Shown: piece by piece, positions 26,047 through 34,666 of the stretch
How the letters are laid out: each line of letters begins with the position of its first letter
How positions within the stretch are numbered: the first letter of the stretch is position 1
DNA from: Candidatus Zhuqueibacterota bacterium
Lineage (GTDB): Bacteria > Zhuqueibacterota > Zhuqueibacteria > Zhuqueibacterales > Zhuqueibacteraceae
DNA: 62,069 bases
Assembly (NCBI GenBank): GCA_022616415.1
Contig: JAKEEU010000401.1
Span: 1-62,069 of the forward strand
Direction: 5' to 3'
Program-made: the position numbers and the translations under genes
Notes under the pieces: generated by a model
The model's database searches: none
What the model was told of the DNA's origin: nothing
What the model saw: the letters and a program-made list of their open reading frames with translations, nothing else

Positions 26047-26925
26047 TTACCGAAATCTTTTTGCCCGCATCCGAAAGAATCGCACCAGCGGCTCGATGTA
26101 CGGCTGATCGGTGCGAATATCAACCGGATCGACGTTCATCGAGCGCAAGGTTTTTTCGCGCAGCAGGCCGCGACGCGCCGCCTCCTGCGCAAATTTTTTG
26201 CGATTGAACTCGTCCGTCGTATCCAGCAAATAAATCTCACCGGTTTCCGCATCTTCCAATTCCACCAAGCCGACGTTCGGAATCTCGGTCTCGCGCGGAT
26301 CGGTAATGGGAATGGCGACGAGATCGTGGCGGCGGCTGGCGATGCGTAACGCTTTCTCGTAGCCTTCCGAAAGAAAATCCGAAACGAGAAACACGACGGC
26401 GCGGCGGGTGATGACGCGATTCAAATATTCGAGCGCGGCGCTGATGTTGGTGCCGCGGCCTTCGGGCTTGTGATAGAGAATTTCGCGCAACACGCGGTAA
26501 ACGTGCTTGCGACCCTTCTTGGGCGGCACGAATTTTTCGATGCGGTCGGTGAAGATAATCAGACCGACTTTGTCGTTATTTTTAATGGCGGAGAACGCCA
26601 GCAGCGCGCACATTTCCGCCGCAATGTCGCCCTTCATCTGCTCGTGCGTGCCGAACTCACCGGAAGAGCTGGCATCCACCAACAGCATCACCGTCAGCTC
26701 GCGCTCCTCGTCGAAAATTTTGACGTAGGGATGGCCGGTGCGCGCCGTCACATTCCAATCGATGCTGCGAATGTCGTCGCCGACCATGTACTCGCGCACT
26801 TCGGCGAACTCCATGCCTCGGCCTTTGAACACCGAATGATACTCGCCGCTGAACACGTCGTTGACCAACGCCCGGGTTTGAATTTCAAGACGGCGAACTT
26901 TTTTGAGAATCTCTTTTGGGATCAT
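26047..26925 (-). CDS. DUF58 domain protein of the MoxR/Bat module
   Basis: Cytoplasmic protein of 292 residues. It has the DUF58 hallmark GDDIRSIDWNVTARTGHPYV followed by DEERELTVMLLVDASSSGEF, where the DASSS region resembles a VWA metal site. The N-terminal MIPKEILKKVRRLEIQTRAL is also typical. DUF58 proteins are nearly always encoded with MoxR ATPases, and moxR lies just upstream, separated here only by a toxin-antitoxin pair. Probable role: cytoplasmic partner of MoxR in complex assembly or activation. Confidence 0.93.
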   Translation of the reverse strand: MIPKEILKKVRRLEIQTRALVNDVFSGEYHSVFKGRGMEFAEVREYMVGDDIRSIDWNVTARTGHPYVKIFDEERELTVMLLVDASSSGEFGTHEQMKGDIAAEMCALLAFSAIKNNDKVGLIIFTDRIEKFVPPKKGRKHVYRVLREILYHKPEGRGTNISAALEYLNRVITRRAVVFLVSDFLSEGYEKALRIASRRHDLVAIPITDPRETEIPNVGLVELEDAETGEIYLLDTTDEFNRKKFAQEAARRGLLREKTLRSMNVDPVDIRTDQPYIEPLVRFFRMRAKRFR

Positions 26926-26938
26926 TTGCTACAAATCT

Positions 26939-27403
26939 TCAAGGATAATTATTCGGATTCTCGACAAGCAAGCCCTCGGCTTGAGCGGCGGTGTTCAGTT
27001 TGTCGTCAGCAGATACAAAAACCAATGGTGGCAAATTGTTTGAGCTTCTTTTGGCGTGAAAATTCACGGCGGTAGCAAGCTGGACGGAGTCATAACCACG
27101 AAGGCCGTGCTTTTCCGCTAAAGTCATGGCTTGATCAACGATTCGATCAAAAATGTGCAAAACAATAAAATTTATTCTGAAATCACCTTTAAACGCAGCC
27201 AAGGCGCGCGTGACGTCTTGGGGTGTGATCGAACCAAGTTGTCCTCTTCTGCAAATTGCTGAAACAACTTCAGCTCCACTTATCAGCGAGGTGAATGTTT
27301 CATTTTTGCTCGCTGGATCAGTTATCGTGACCACCCACATCGATCCTGCTTCCGCGACGTATTTTTTTACGATACCGCTGCTATCAAAATAGTAGGTAGC
27401 CAT
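26939..27403 (-). CDS. PIN-domain ribonuclease toxin (VapC-like)
   Basis: Protein of 154 residues. PIN-domain acidic residues are at D7 (YFDSSG), E45 (SGAEVVSA), D105 (GYDSVQLA) and D133/D134 (VSADDKLN), so the metal site looks intact. Toxins of this family cut tRNA or other RNA. The ATG overlaps the stop of the antitoxin gene by one base (TAATG), typical of such pairs. The pair is placed inside the moxR-DUF58 region. Confidence 0.88.
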   Translation of the reverse strand: MATYYFDSSGIVKKYVAEAGSMWVVTITDPASKNETFTSLISGAEVVSAICRRGQLGSITPQDVTRALAAFKGDFRINFIVLHIFDRIVDQAMTLAEKHGLRGYDSVQLATAVNFHAKRSSNNLPPLVFVSADDKLNTAAQAEGLLVENPNNYP

Positions 27404-27681
27404 TACCGAGGCTCACGGTCTTCTATAATTGTTTGTGAAACGGGCTCACCCTTAACCGGAACCGGTTTGAAATTGGGCGGCATGTTTATTTCAGCCGGTG
27501 GAAATGATACGATCCATCCTTCTGCTCGCAATTGTTCGATAAAAGCACGCTCACGCAATTGGTCAAATTCTTGGGCTAAATCGTCCAAAAACTTTTCCAT
27601 GCTTATTCCTCGCGCGCGGGCTTGGGCATCGAGACGATCATACGTTTTTTGAGAGACCTTAATTGCTTGTTCGGTTACCAT
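27403..27681 (-). CDS. Antitoxin of the VapBC-like pair
   Basis: Protein of 92 residues. The N-terminal half (IKVSQKTYDRLDAQARARGI, SMEKFLDDLAQEF) looks like a ribbon-helix-helix or short helical DNA-binding fold. The C-terminal half is Pro-rich and likely wraps the toxin. The SD GGAGG is eight bases before the ATG. A one-base overlap couples it to the PIN toxin. It probably represses its own promoter, as in other VapB-like proteins (family knowledge). Confidence 0.8.
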   Translation of the reverse strand: MVTEQAIKVSQKTYDRLDAQARARGISMEKFLDDLAQEFDQLRERAFIEQLRAEGWIVSFPPAEINMPPNFKPVPVKGEPVSQTIIEDREPR

Positions 27682-27736
27682 AATTAACCTCCTTGGCGTT
27701 ATACTTTGTAAACGCTCAGTCGATTATTTCGATCCA

Positions 27737-28726
27737 TCACGGCACTTCAATCCGGCTCAACACCTGCCCGACGACATACTCCGAAGTTTTCTCTTCAGCT
27801 TCGGCTTCATACGTGATTATAATGCGATGCCGCAACACATCCAAACCAATCGCGCGCACGTCTTCCGGCGTCACGTAACCGCGGCCGCGCAGAAAGGCTT
27901 GCGCCTTCGCCGCCAACGCCAAAAAGATGCTGGCGCGGGGGCTGGCGCCGTATGAGATCAAATCTTCAAGTTCGTCGAGACCATACTTCTTCGGCTCGCG
28001 CGTGGCAAAAACGATATCGACAATGTACCGCTCGACTTTCTCGTCCATGTAAACTTCCGTGACGACTTGCCTCGCTTTCACGATATCCGCTGGCGTCACC
28101 ACTGGCCTGATGGTCTCGACATTGCCGCGCGTCATCCGGCGCATGATCTCGAGCTCTTCGTCTTTGTTGGGATAACCGATGGAGAGTTTGAGCATGAAAC
28201 GATCAACCTGCGCTTCCGGCAGCGGATACGTGCCTTCCTGCTCGATAGGATTCTGCGTCGCCAGAACGAGAAACGGATCGTCGAGCTTGAAAGTGTTTTC
28301 GCCGATCGTCACCTGCCGCTCCATCATCGCTTCGAGCAGCGCCGACTGTACTTTGGCTGGCGAGCGGTTGATCTCGTCCGCCAAAATCAGGTTTGCAAAG
28401 ATCGGCCCTTTTTTCGTGGTGAATTGGCCGTTGCGCTGGTCGTAAATCAGCGTGCCGATCAAATCCGCCGGCAGCAAATCCGGCGTGAATTGCAGGCGTT
28501 GAAATTTGGTTTGAATGGCCGCGGAAAGCGTTTTTACGGCTAAGGTTTTGGCCAAACCGGGAACGCCTTCCAACAGCACGTGGCCGTTGCTGAGCAGGCC
28601 GACGAGCAGCCGCTCGATCATATATTTTTGGCCGACGATGACCTTTGAGATTTCACGATTGAGTTTTTCCACAAACACGCTTTCGCGCCGGATTTTTTCA
28701 TTGATGGCTTGAATGTCAACGTGCAT
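27737..28726 (-). CDS. MoxR-type AAA+ ATPase
   Basis: Cytoplasmic ATPase of 329 residues. Walker A GVPGLAKT at 54-61, Walker B ILADEINRSPAKVQSALLEA, sensor region LATQNPIEQEGTYPLPEAQV, and the C-terminal lid with RGRGYVTPEDVRAIGLDVLR. MoxR proteins work as chaperone-like ATPases with VWA proteins, which fits batA/batB in the same locus. Its ATG lies within the last codons of the upstream gene (11-base overlap), with SD AGGAGA. Confidence 0.95.
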   Translation of the reverse strand: MHVDIQAINEKIRRESVFVEKLNREISKVIVGQKYMIERLLVGLLSNGHVLLEGVPGLAKTLAVKTLSAAIQTKFQRLQFTPDLLPADLIGTLIYDQRNGQFTTKKGPIFANLILADEINRSPAKVQSALLEAMMERQVTIGENTFKLDDPFLVLATQNPIEQEGTYPLPEAQVDRFMLKLSIGYPNKDEELEIMRRMTRGNVETIRPVVTPADIVKARQVVTEVYMDEKVERYIVDIVFATREPKKYGLDELEDLISYGASPRASIFLALAAKAQAFLRGRGYVTPEDVRAIGLDVLRHRIIITYEAEAEEKTSEYVVGQVLSRIEVP

Positions 28727-29726
28727 CGCTTCTCCTGTTCTGTTGCAAGAAATTCTCAGTCAGCGCAAATGCCCGCGCCAACCGCGCCGGCTCACCGGCT
28801 TCTCCGGAAAATTTATAAAGATCGCAAGTCTGCAAAACTTCTTCAATTTGTGTCACCTGCTCTTCGGATGCCTGGCCTTCGGAAGCAGCGGCCTGGCGCA
28901 AAGCCGCCACCACTTCCTGCGTCGAAATGCCTTGCGCCGGAATTTGATAGCGCCGATTGAGATAGCGGCGCAGCAATTTCGACAGCGTGACAAAAGCTTC
29001 TTTCAAATCAGTAGAATTGATATCGACCGTGCTCTTCAATTCGTCGACGAATTCATCTTCCAGAGGTTTGGGCGCCATAGCCGCAAGCCGCGCCGCTTCC
29101 TTCTTCTTCGCGCGCGCTTCCAGTTGAAAGACGAACACCGCTAATGCAGCGCAAATCAACAAACCGATAGTCAACGCCAGTCCGAGCGGCGCTTCGTCCG
29201 GCTCCGGCGCCGCATCGACAACTTTGATGCCCACGCGGCCCGTATGGAGCGCATGCTTCTCGCCGGTGGCTTTGTCGAGATAATTCACCCGCACGCCTTC
29301 GACGTAACCCATGCCGAGACCTTCCGGCCGCAGCGAGTATGAAAAAATCTTGATCGAAGTTTGCTTGCCGTTTTCGAGGCCGACCCAGTTCGACGACGAA
29401 GAGCCGGCCACCTTAAAGTTGGCAAGCTGTGGCGTTTCGAGCGGATCAAATTCGACGTCAGAGAGCCGCCCCTGCCATTTGAGCTGAACGGTAAAAGTGG
29501 CGAAGCGATTCAACGGCGTTTCCTCGTTTGCAGCGGAAGCGCTGACTGAGACTTGCAATGGAGCAGCCACGGCCAGCGAGTCCGGCGCGCCGGCCGGCGT
29601 CTGGCGAAGAAACGCGGCCCATAACGGATTCGTCAAAAGGAATGACGATAAAACGAAGGCAAGAGTTGTACGGGTGAATAATATTCCGGCTTGTTGACAA
29701 CGAGGTTTTGCAGCTTTTGACATCAC
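28716..29726 (-). CDS. BatD-like exported membrane protein upstream of moxR
   Basis: Protein of 336 residues. An N-terminal hydrophobic segment (TLAFVLSSFLLTNPLWAA) acts as signal; then a beta domain (NEETPLNRFATFTVQLKWQG, FDPLETPQLANFKV), one membrane span at about 186-206, and a cytoplasmic helical domain (LKEAFVTLSKLLRRYLNRRY, TCDLYKFSG) like that of 23947-24951. It overlaps moxR by 11 bases. Presumably a partner of the MoxR/Bat complex. Not a full BatD. Confidence 0.8.
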   Translation of the reverse strand: MMSKAAKPRCQQAGILFTRTTLAFVLSSFLLTNPLWAAFLRQTPAGAPDSLAVAAPLQVSVSASAANEETPLNRFATFTVQLKWQGRLSDVEFDPLETPQLANFKVAGSSSSNWVGLENGKQTSIKIFSYSLRPEGLGMGYVEGVRVNYLDKATGEKHALHTGRVGIKVVDAAPEPDEAPLGLALTIGLLICAALAVFVFQLEARAKKKEAARLAAMAPKPLEDEFVDELKSTVDINSTDLKEAFVTLSKLLRRYLNRRYQIPAQGISTQEVVAALRQAAASEGQASEEQVTQIEEVLQTCDLYKFSGEAGEPARLARAFALTENFLQQNRRSDAR

Positions 29727-29940
29727 GACCTAATTATGATTTGAGTTCCGGCCTCCGATGATCAACTTTTATGGACCTTTTTACATTACACAGGTAATGC
29801 AAAAAGCCGCAATGGCAATCTTTCGGCGATCCGACAAAGTCAACCTTCGGCGCGATGCACAAAGCGCGAAGGCTTCGAAAGCGCTGTCGAAAACCGTCAT
29901 CCGGCTTTTGAACTAAGACGGCCAAGAATCCCAAAAGGTT

Positions 29941-30498
29941 TTATTCTTTGGCCCTGGCGCCGGCCTTGCCGGTTTTTTCTGCCGGCGTGCCGTCCGCGGG
30001 CCGCGGCTCGTCCTTGGAATTGGCAAAAATATCGATCTCGCTGATGTCCTTGCCGAGATGCTCGAGCTCCCATTGCACGGAAGTGGTCAGCTCGTGCTGC
30101 GGATATTTTTCCAAAAATTGGTTGTAATGATTTTTAGCTTTGTCGAAATCCTTGATGTGATTGGCGAAGATATAGCCGATCATGAACAAGGACTGGGCTT
30201 GATACTTGCTCTGCGGAAATTTTTCGACCAGGCGTTCGTAGGCGGCGACGGCTTTCCCGTATTCCTCCTTTTTATTGAGGTAAATCATGCCGAGCTTCTG
30301 GAGAACCGAATCGGCGTGCGGGCTTTTGGGAAAACGATCGCTCAATTCCTCGTAAATCTTCAAGGCGCCGTCGACGTCCTCCTTCGCCTCGAATTTCTGC
30401 GCTTCAGCAAAAAGCTGTTCTTCGGACATTTTTTTTGAGCACCCCGCGGCCAGAATTACGCTCATCAAAAAGGCCGAGATCAACAACTTTCTTAACAT
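29941..30498 (-). CDS. TPR lipoprotein (BamD/YbgF-like plan)
   Basis: Lipoprotein of 185 residues, starting at the ATG at 30498. Lipobox LAAGC gives cysteine 20. TPR units at about 26-150 (DVDGALKIYEELSDRFPKSP, YGKAVAAYERLVEKFPQSKY, DFDKAKNHYNQFLEKYPQHE) resemble BamD-like outer-membrane proteins, but it is shorter than BamD and ends in a Lys/Ala-rich tail. It may be an outer-membrane assembly accessory or a scaffold for the Bat proteins. It heads the long minus-strand run, with a 214-base spacer before the next gene in which I see no gene. Confidence 0.82.
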   Translation of the reverse strand: MLRKLLISAFLMSVILAAGCSKKMSEEQLFAEAQKFEAKEDVDGALKIYEELSDRFPKSPHADSVLQKLGMIYLNKKEEYGKAVAAYERLVEKFPQSKYQAQSLFMIGYIFANHIKDFDKAKNHYNQFLEKYPQHELTTSVQWELEHLGKDISEIDIFANSKDEPRPADGTPAEKTGKAGARAKE

Positions 30499-30600
30499 CG
30501 TAACCTCCGAATTCAAATATTCATTAGCTTGAGCTAAAACATCTTAATCTAATAAGTTCGTTCAAAAAAATCAAGCATTTTTTAGAACAATGGCGTCACC

Positions 30601-30638
30601 AATAAAAACCCCAGTGGGCACTGCCGCACCCACTGGGG
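30601..30638 (-). terminator. Rho-independent terminator of TonB receptor 2
   Basis: Stem CCCCAGTGGG / CCCACTGGGG (30609-30638), followed on the minus strand by a T-rich run (30601-30608). Loop contains TGCGGCAG, as in the terminator of receptor 1. Confidence 0.9.
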
Positions 30639-30666
30639 CTGTCAAATTTAGATTGACCGGCTAAGG

Positions 30667-33591
30667 TCAGAAACTTTGCGTGAGCCGGGTCAAAATCAAC
30701 CGTCCCATAATCGGCGCGCCGATGAATTCACGGTGTTTCTTATCGAAGATATTGAGTGCATTGATCGACCACCGCGTGCCTTTAGAGAAAGGCAAATCAT
30801 ACCCGAAGTTAAAATCGAATACAGTGTAAGTTTGCACTTCACCGAGATACACGCCGCTATCCTGCGGGAAGCCTTCGATGTAGCGGCCGCGCAATTCGAC
30901 GTCGTAGCCTCTTTTGGGGGCGCGATACTGTATCGATAATCCAATCTTATTGCCTGGCGCATTCAGAGCGATGTCGTTGCCGGTATTGTCGACGTTGCGA
31001 AAAATTACGCGGTTCGGCCGCTTAAAAACGGTGAAACCGTTCTTCGCGACAAAGGAATAATTCATGCCAAAGGCCCAATTCGCCGTGGCATTGTAGAACA
31101 AGCTCAGATCCATGCCATTAACCGTGACTTCACCGAAGTTGCGGTAGGTAAAGATGATATCCGTATCTTTCGTCGGGCTATCTTGGTTCTGCTCCGGCGC
31201 AATAACACCGACTGGTAAAGCCGCGAACTGAGCGATAGTGGGCGTGAGTTGTTGAACGATAGCGCCGGCTTGTGCCTGCGCTTGAGCCGGTGGTAACCCG
31301 GCGGCAATTAAACGCGCGGTAATGTCAGCGCCGAGGGTTTGTAACAGTCTGGGGGCATTAAGAAAAGCGGCCGGCGCTTCGTTTTTGAGCGCGGCCACCC
31401 GATCTTTAATGCGTGAGCTGTAAAGATCGATGGACAAAAGCAGTTTATTCCCAATAACGCCCTTATAGCCGGCTTCAATGGTATTCGTAATGGTTGGACG
31501 AATGGGTTCGACATTTGTTACTTGATCGGCGCTAATCTCCTTGGGCGGCACTCCCGCGGTGGGGCTGATTTGGCGCAGAATGGCCGGAATCGTTTGGCTG
31601 AGTTGAGTAGGCAGCAGCGCATCCAATTGCGCTCGTTGTTGTGGATCGGCAATGCCGCCTAAAATGATGTCACGAAACGTCGGCCACACTGTGTTCACGG
31701 TGGCGTCAGCGTAATCCGGGTTCTGATCGAACTGCGAACGCATTTGTAGCTGGCCGTTGACACGGCGAAAAGTATAACCGGTCGTCGACGGCACGCCTTG
31801 GGCGCGCGCGGTCAGAAGAAACTGGCTAAAGGCCGGATTGATCGCTCGCAAGGGGTTAGCGACGGTCGATTGCAAAATATCCAGGAACAAATCCAGCGGC
31901 GATTGCGTGTTAAAGGCGCGATTGTAGGTTAGGCGCAGCGTGTTATTGGCGTTGGGCTTGAAAATCAAGGCGGCACGCGGCGAGAAAACCGGATCTTCCA
32001 GGTAATTGTTGTCGTCAACTCGCCCAGCCGCAACCAGATCCAATTTGGTCGGATGGAGCTTGGTTTCGGATTGCAAATAGACGCCGAGCTCGTTCAGGTT
32101 ATTTTTGTCATTGCGGCCATAAATGGTGCCCTCGGAGTTCGGTCGCGTGAGCAGCGCGTCAAAGCCATAGGTAAAACGTTGGCGCTCGCCGAAAGCCGTG
32201 CTGTGTTGAATTTGGCCGACGAGGAGCTTGGATTTGTCAATAATCAATTGGCCGGTGCGCCGAATATAAGTGTCACCGGCATCGTTGCCATTAACAAAGC
32301 CCTGAAGAAAAAGATTTTTGTAATTGAACCGCGCCTGGCCATAAAAGTAGCGCCAATTGATGGCTTGCCCCGCACCGATACCGGTGAGCTCGATTTGATC
32401 GCCTTGATTAAAACCCGCGTTGAAAATGAGGGAAGCATCGGGATTCAAGCGAAAATCCATCCGCGCTTCAGCAGCGATTTTTTCAACATCGAAATCGCGG
32501 GCGTTTGAGACTCTTTCGCCCACAGAATCAGCGCCATTAACCGTTGGACGGAATTTCCTAACTGTCGCTGGCTCAAAATCCATGCCGGTGAGAGGATTTT
32601 TGCCCTCAAAATTTTCCCAATCCTGACCGCGATAATATTGGGCGGAAATTTTAAAGGCAGCTTTATCGCTGAGAACGCTGGCGTGACGGAAACCGCCCAT
32701 GAAAATGTTGCGGCCGCCATTGGGATAAGGCGATGGAGCCCCCGCAGCAGTTTCTGATCCCGAGCGTCCAAAATTCAGAAAGTCACGACCACCACCGCCA
32801 AAACTCAAAATGGTTCCGGGGGAGTCGAATGGTGACCGCGTAATAATGTGCATCACGCCATTCGAGCTGTTCGGGCCGTAGAGCGCCGCCCCGGGGCCGG
32901 AAACGACCTCAATGCGAGAAATGTCTTCCGTGCTCAACGGAATGAAATTATAGGCATTCAGCCGCAAGGAGGGCACATTCGCATACCGGTTATCGGTTAG
33001 CGAGAGCAGGGTGGTGGAAAAAATGTTATTGAAGCCGCGAACGACCACATTGCTTTGGGCAATGCCATTGGTGGAAATATCAACCCCTGGTAAACCGCGC
33101 AGATAGTCGGTAGGGGTCGTCGCTGACCGGCCGCGAATCTGGGTCGCTTCCAACACCGAAACCGAAGCCGGCGCATCCAGAATTTTTTCCTGGCGTCGGG
33201 AGGCTGTCGTCACCACCGGGTTCAAAGTAATACCCGTCCCGGTCAAGGTGATATTCAACACTTTGTTTTCGCCTGCAGCAACGGTGACATTTCCAAGCAC
33301 CTTCCTCTCATATCCAACATACGAAACGGTAATCGTGTACGTGCCGGCTGCCAGGTTCGGCACTTCATATTCGCCGTCTAAATTAGAAGCCGCTCCGGTT
33401 TGAACGCCAGCCGCAGTGACTTGCACGTTGGCCTGCGGCAATGCCTCGCCGGTTTGGGCATCCGTCACCTTGCCGCGCAAGGTTGCCGTTTGGGCGAAAA
33501 CCGTGCATAAGCCCAGGCCAAACAGTAAACCCAACGTGAGTCCCGCTCTCAGCCATAGCCCAACGGGTGTAGCCTTTTGACGCCGTGACAT
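30667..33591 (-). CDS. TonB-dependent outer-membrane receptor 2
   Basis: Outer-membrane transporter of 974 residues. Signal peptide about 1-34 (ending VFAQ), carboxypeptidase-like domain (GKVTDAQTGEALPQANVQV), plug with VVSGPGAALYGPNSSNGVMH, and a barrel ending RLILTRLTQSF. The SD AAGGAGG stands before the ATG. It is paralogous to the receptor at 12538-15429 through most of its length, with the same plug and C-terminal words, but barrel loops (for example about residues 590-760) differ. Ligand unknown; no SusD, ABC importer or regulator adjoins it. Confidence 0.94.
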   Translation of the reverse strand: MSRRQKATPVGLWLRAGLTLGLLFGLGLCTVFAQTATLRGKVTDAQTGEALPQANVQVTAAGVQTGAASNLDGEYEVPNLAAGTYTITVSYVGYERKVLGNVTVAAGENKVLNITLTGTGITLNPVVTTASRRQEKILDAPASVSVLEATQIRGRSATTPTDYLRGLPGVDISTNGIAQSNVVVRGFNNIFSTTLLSLTDNRYANVPSLRLNAYNFIPLSTEDISRIEVVSGPGAALYGPNSSNGVMHIITRSPFDSPGTILSFGGGGRDFLNFGRSGSETAAGAPSPYPNGGRNIFMGGFRHASVLSDKAAFKISAQYYRGQDWENFEGKNPLTGMDFEPATVRKFRPTVNGADSVGERVSNARDFDVEKIAAEARMDFRLNPDASLIFNAGFNQGDQIELTGIGAGQAINWRYFYGQARFNYKNLFLQGFVNGNDAGDTYIRRTGQLIIDKSKLLVGQIQHSTAFGERQRFTYGFDALLTRPNSEGTIYGRNDKNNLNELGVYLQSETKLHPTKLDLVAAGRVDDNNYLEDPVFSPRAALIFKPNANNTLRLTYNRAFNTQSPLDLFLDILQSTVANPLRAINPAFSQFLLTARAQGVPSTTGYTFRRVNGQLQMRSQFDQNPDYADATVNTVWPTFRDIILGGIADPQQRAQLDALLPTQLSQTIPAILRQISPTAGVPPKEISADQVTNVEPIRPTITNTIEAGYKGVIGNKLLLSIDLYSSRIKDRVAALKNEAPAAFLNAPRLLQTLGADITARLIAAGLPPAQAQAQAGAIVQQLTPTIAQFAALPVGVIAPEQNQDSPTKDTDIIFTYRNFGEVTVNGMDLSLFYNATANWAFGMNYSFVAKNGFTVFKRPNRVIFRNVDNTGNDIALNAPGNKIGLSIQYRAPKRGYDVELRGRYIEGFPQDSGVYLGEVQTYTVFDFNFGYDLPFSKGTRWSINALNIFDKKHREFIGAPIMGRLILTRLTQSF

Positions 33592-33788
33592 ATATCCTCC
33601 TTCCGAAGAGAGTTTGGGGTGAACAGCCGGACAACCGCCCCGGTAAAAATCAGAGGCCGGATTAACTTGACAATCTCGGCCTTGCCAAGGCGATGACCAT
33701 TTTAATAACGAAAAGGCGTGGCAGTAATTTGTTAAAAATTTTTCTCAGGTGCAAGAAGTTTTTTGCATAAAGGGCGGGAAATACAATA

Positions 33789-34232
33789 TTACTGTTGTTG
33801 TGGCAGGGATAAGAGTTTGCTTTCTCGTTCTTTCTTTCGCAAAGATGCTCCACTGACAAAGGCGATAACAATCGTGACGAGTGAGGCCCCAAAAATTGAT
33901 CCGCCTGCCAAATCATGTCCATTGTAAATTAGAAACGCAGAGGTGAAAAGTGCTGATAAAGTAACAGTAAATCCAGCAGCTAACCCCCAATATGAACGCT
34001 TGATATCTGCTTCTATAACTTTTGTTTCCAAACTTTGGCGGTGAACTGCTTGCCTTTCAGCCAATGTCAAAATACGTTCCGCACCATTAGATACAGCCTC
34101 GTTGTATTTCAAAAGTTGTTCTGGAGGAGGTAATGGACCAACATAAAATTGGGCTGCACTAACCTCTATTTGGCGCATCTGCGTCTGAGCTTCTTGATGC
34201 TCGGCCTTTTCCCTTTTGGGTTCTTTAGTCAT
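33789..34232 (-). CDS. DUF2335 membrane protein
   Basis: Protein of 147 residues. The conserved block AAQFYVGPLPPPEQLLKYNE followed by NGAERILTLAERQAVHRQSL is diagnostic of DUF2335, and two membrane spans follow (about 85-105 and 110-132). The tail is basic. The family is common in bacteria and phage-like regions, with no proven function. It overlaps the upstream small gene by eight bases, so the two are coupled. Confidence 0.85.
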   Translation of the reverse strand: MTKEPKREKAEHQEAQTQMRQIEVSAAQFYVGPLPPPEQLLKYNEAVSNGAERILTLAERQAVHRQSLETKVIEADIKRSYWGLAAGFTVTLSALFTSAFLIYNGHDLAGGSIFGASLVTIVIAFVSGASLRKKERESKLLSLPQQQ

Positions 34233-34446
34233 TTCCCCTTTCTCGCAATTTATTCAGCGCAGATCGAATATCTTTCCCAACAACAATCCAATCGTTTTTT
34301 GCCGCAACAAAATCTGCTATTTCTGCGGTCGGAGACTCATTGTAAATATTGAGAACTCCAGTCCAGTCAAGAATGCTGATAAATCCTGTTAGGAAAGATG
34401 GCCGGGCGTAAAGGATGCCAAAGTCATTATCTGTTTGAAAGTTCAT
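34225..34446 (-). CDS. Small hypothetical protein paired with DUF2335
   Basis: Protein of 73 residues from the ATG at 34446 (SD GAGGA eight bases upstream; a TTG at 34461 is an alternative). It starts MNFQTDNDFGILYARPSFLT and ends IVVGKDIRSALNKLRERGND. No domain is recognised. The eight-base overlap with the DUF2335 gene suggests a functional pair. Composition is more AT-rich than the flanks, which suggests acquired DNA (inference). Confidence 0.7.
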   Translation of the reverse strand: MNFQTDNDFGILYARPSFLTGFISILDWTGVLNIYNESPTAEIADFVAAKNDWIVVGKDIRSALNKLRERGND

Positions 34447-34666
34447 ACTGTGTATCCTCAAATTTTAAAAATTGAATTGCAAATTGATATACATTACGTA
34501 TTTTTATCACAAAAAGCAAACGCAAATTTACAAAAACAAACACGGAAATCGCCGTGAGGCTTTATCCGTGTGAGTTTTTGATCTGCGTGGAATTTACATC
34601 TATAGGTGAAAAACTTTCAGGCTGCGGCGGTAGGAATTTTTTTCTGAGTTTGGTCGCCTAAATCAC

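Noticed and set aside
29734..29934. 66-codon minus-strand frame between the TPR lipoprotein and the BatD-like gene.
   Set aside because: No family, no good ribosome-binding site; composition looks non-coding.
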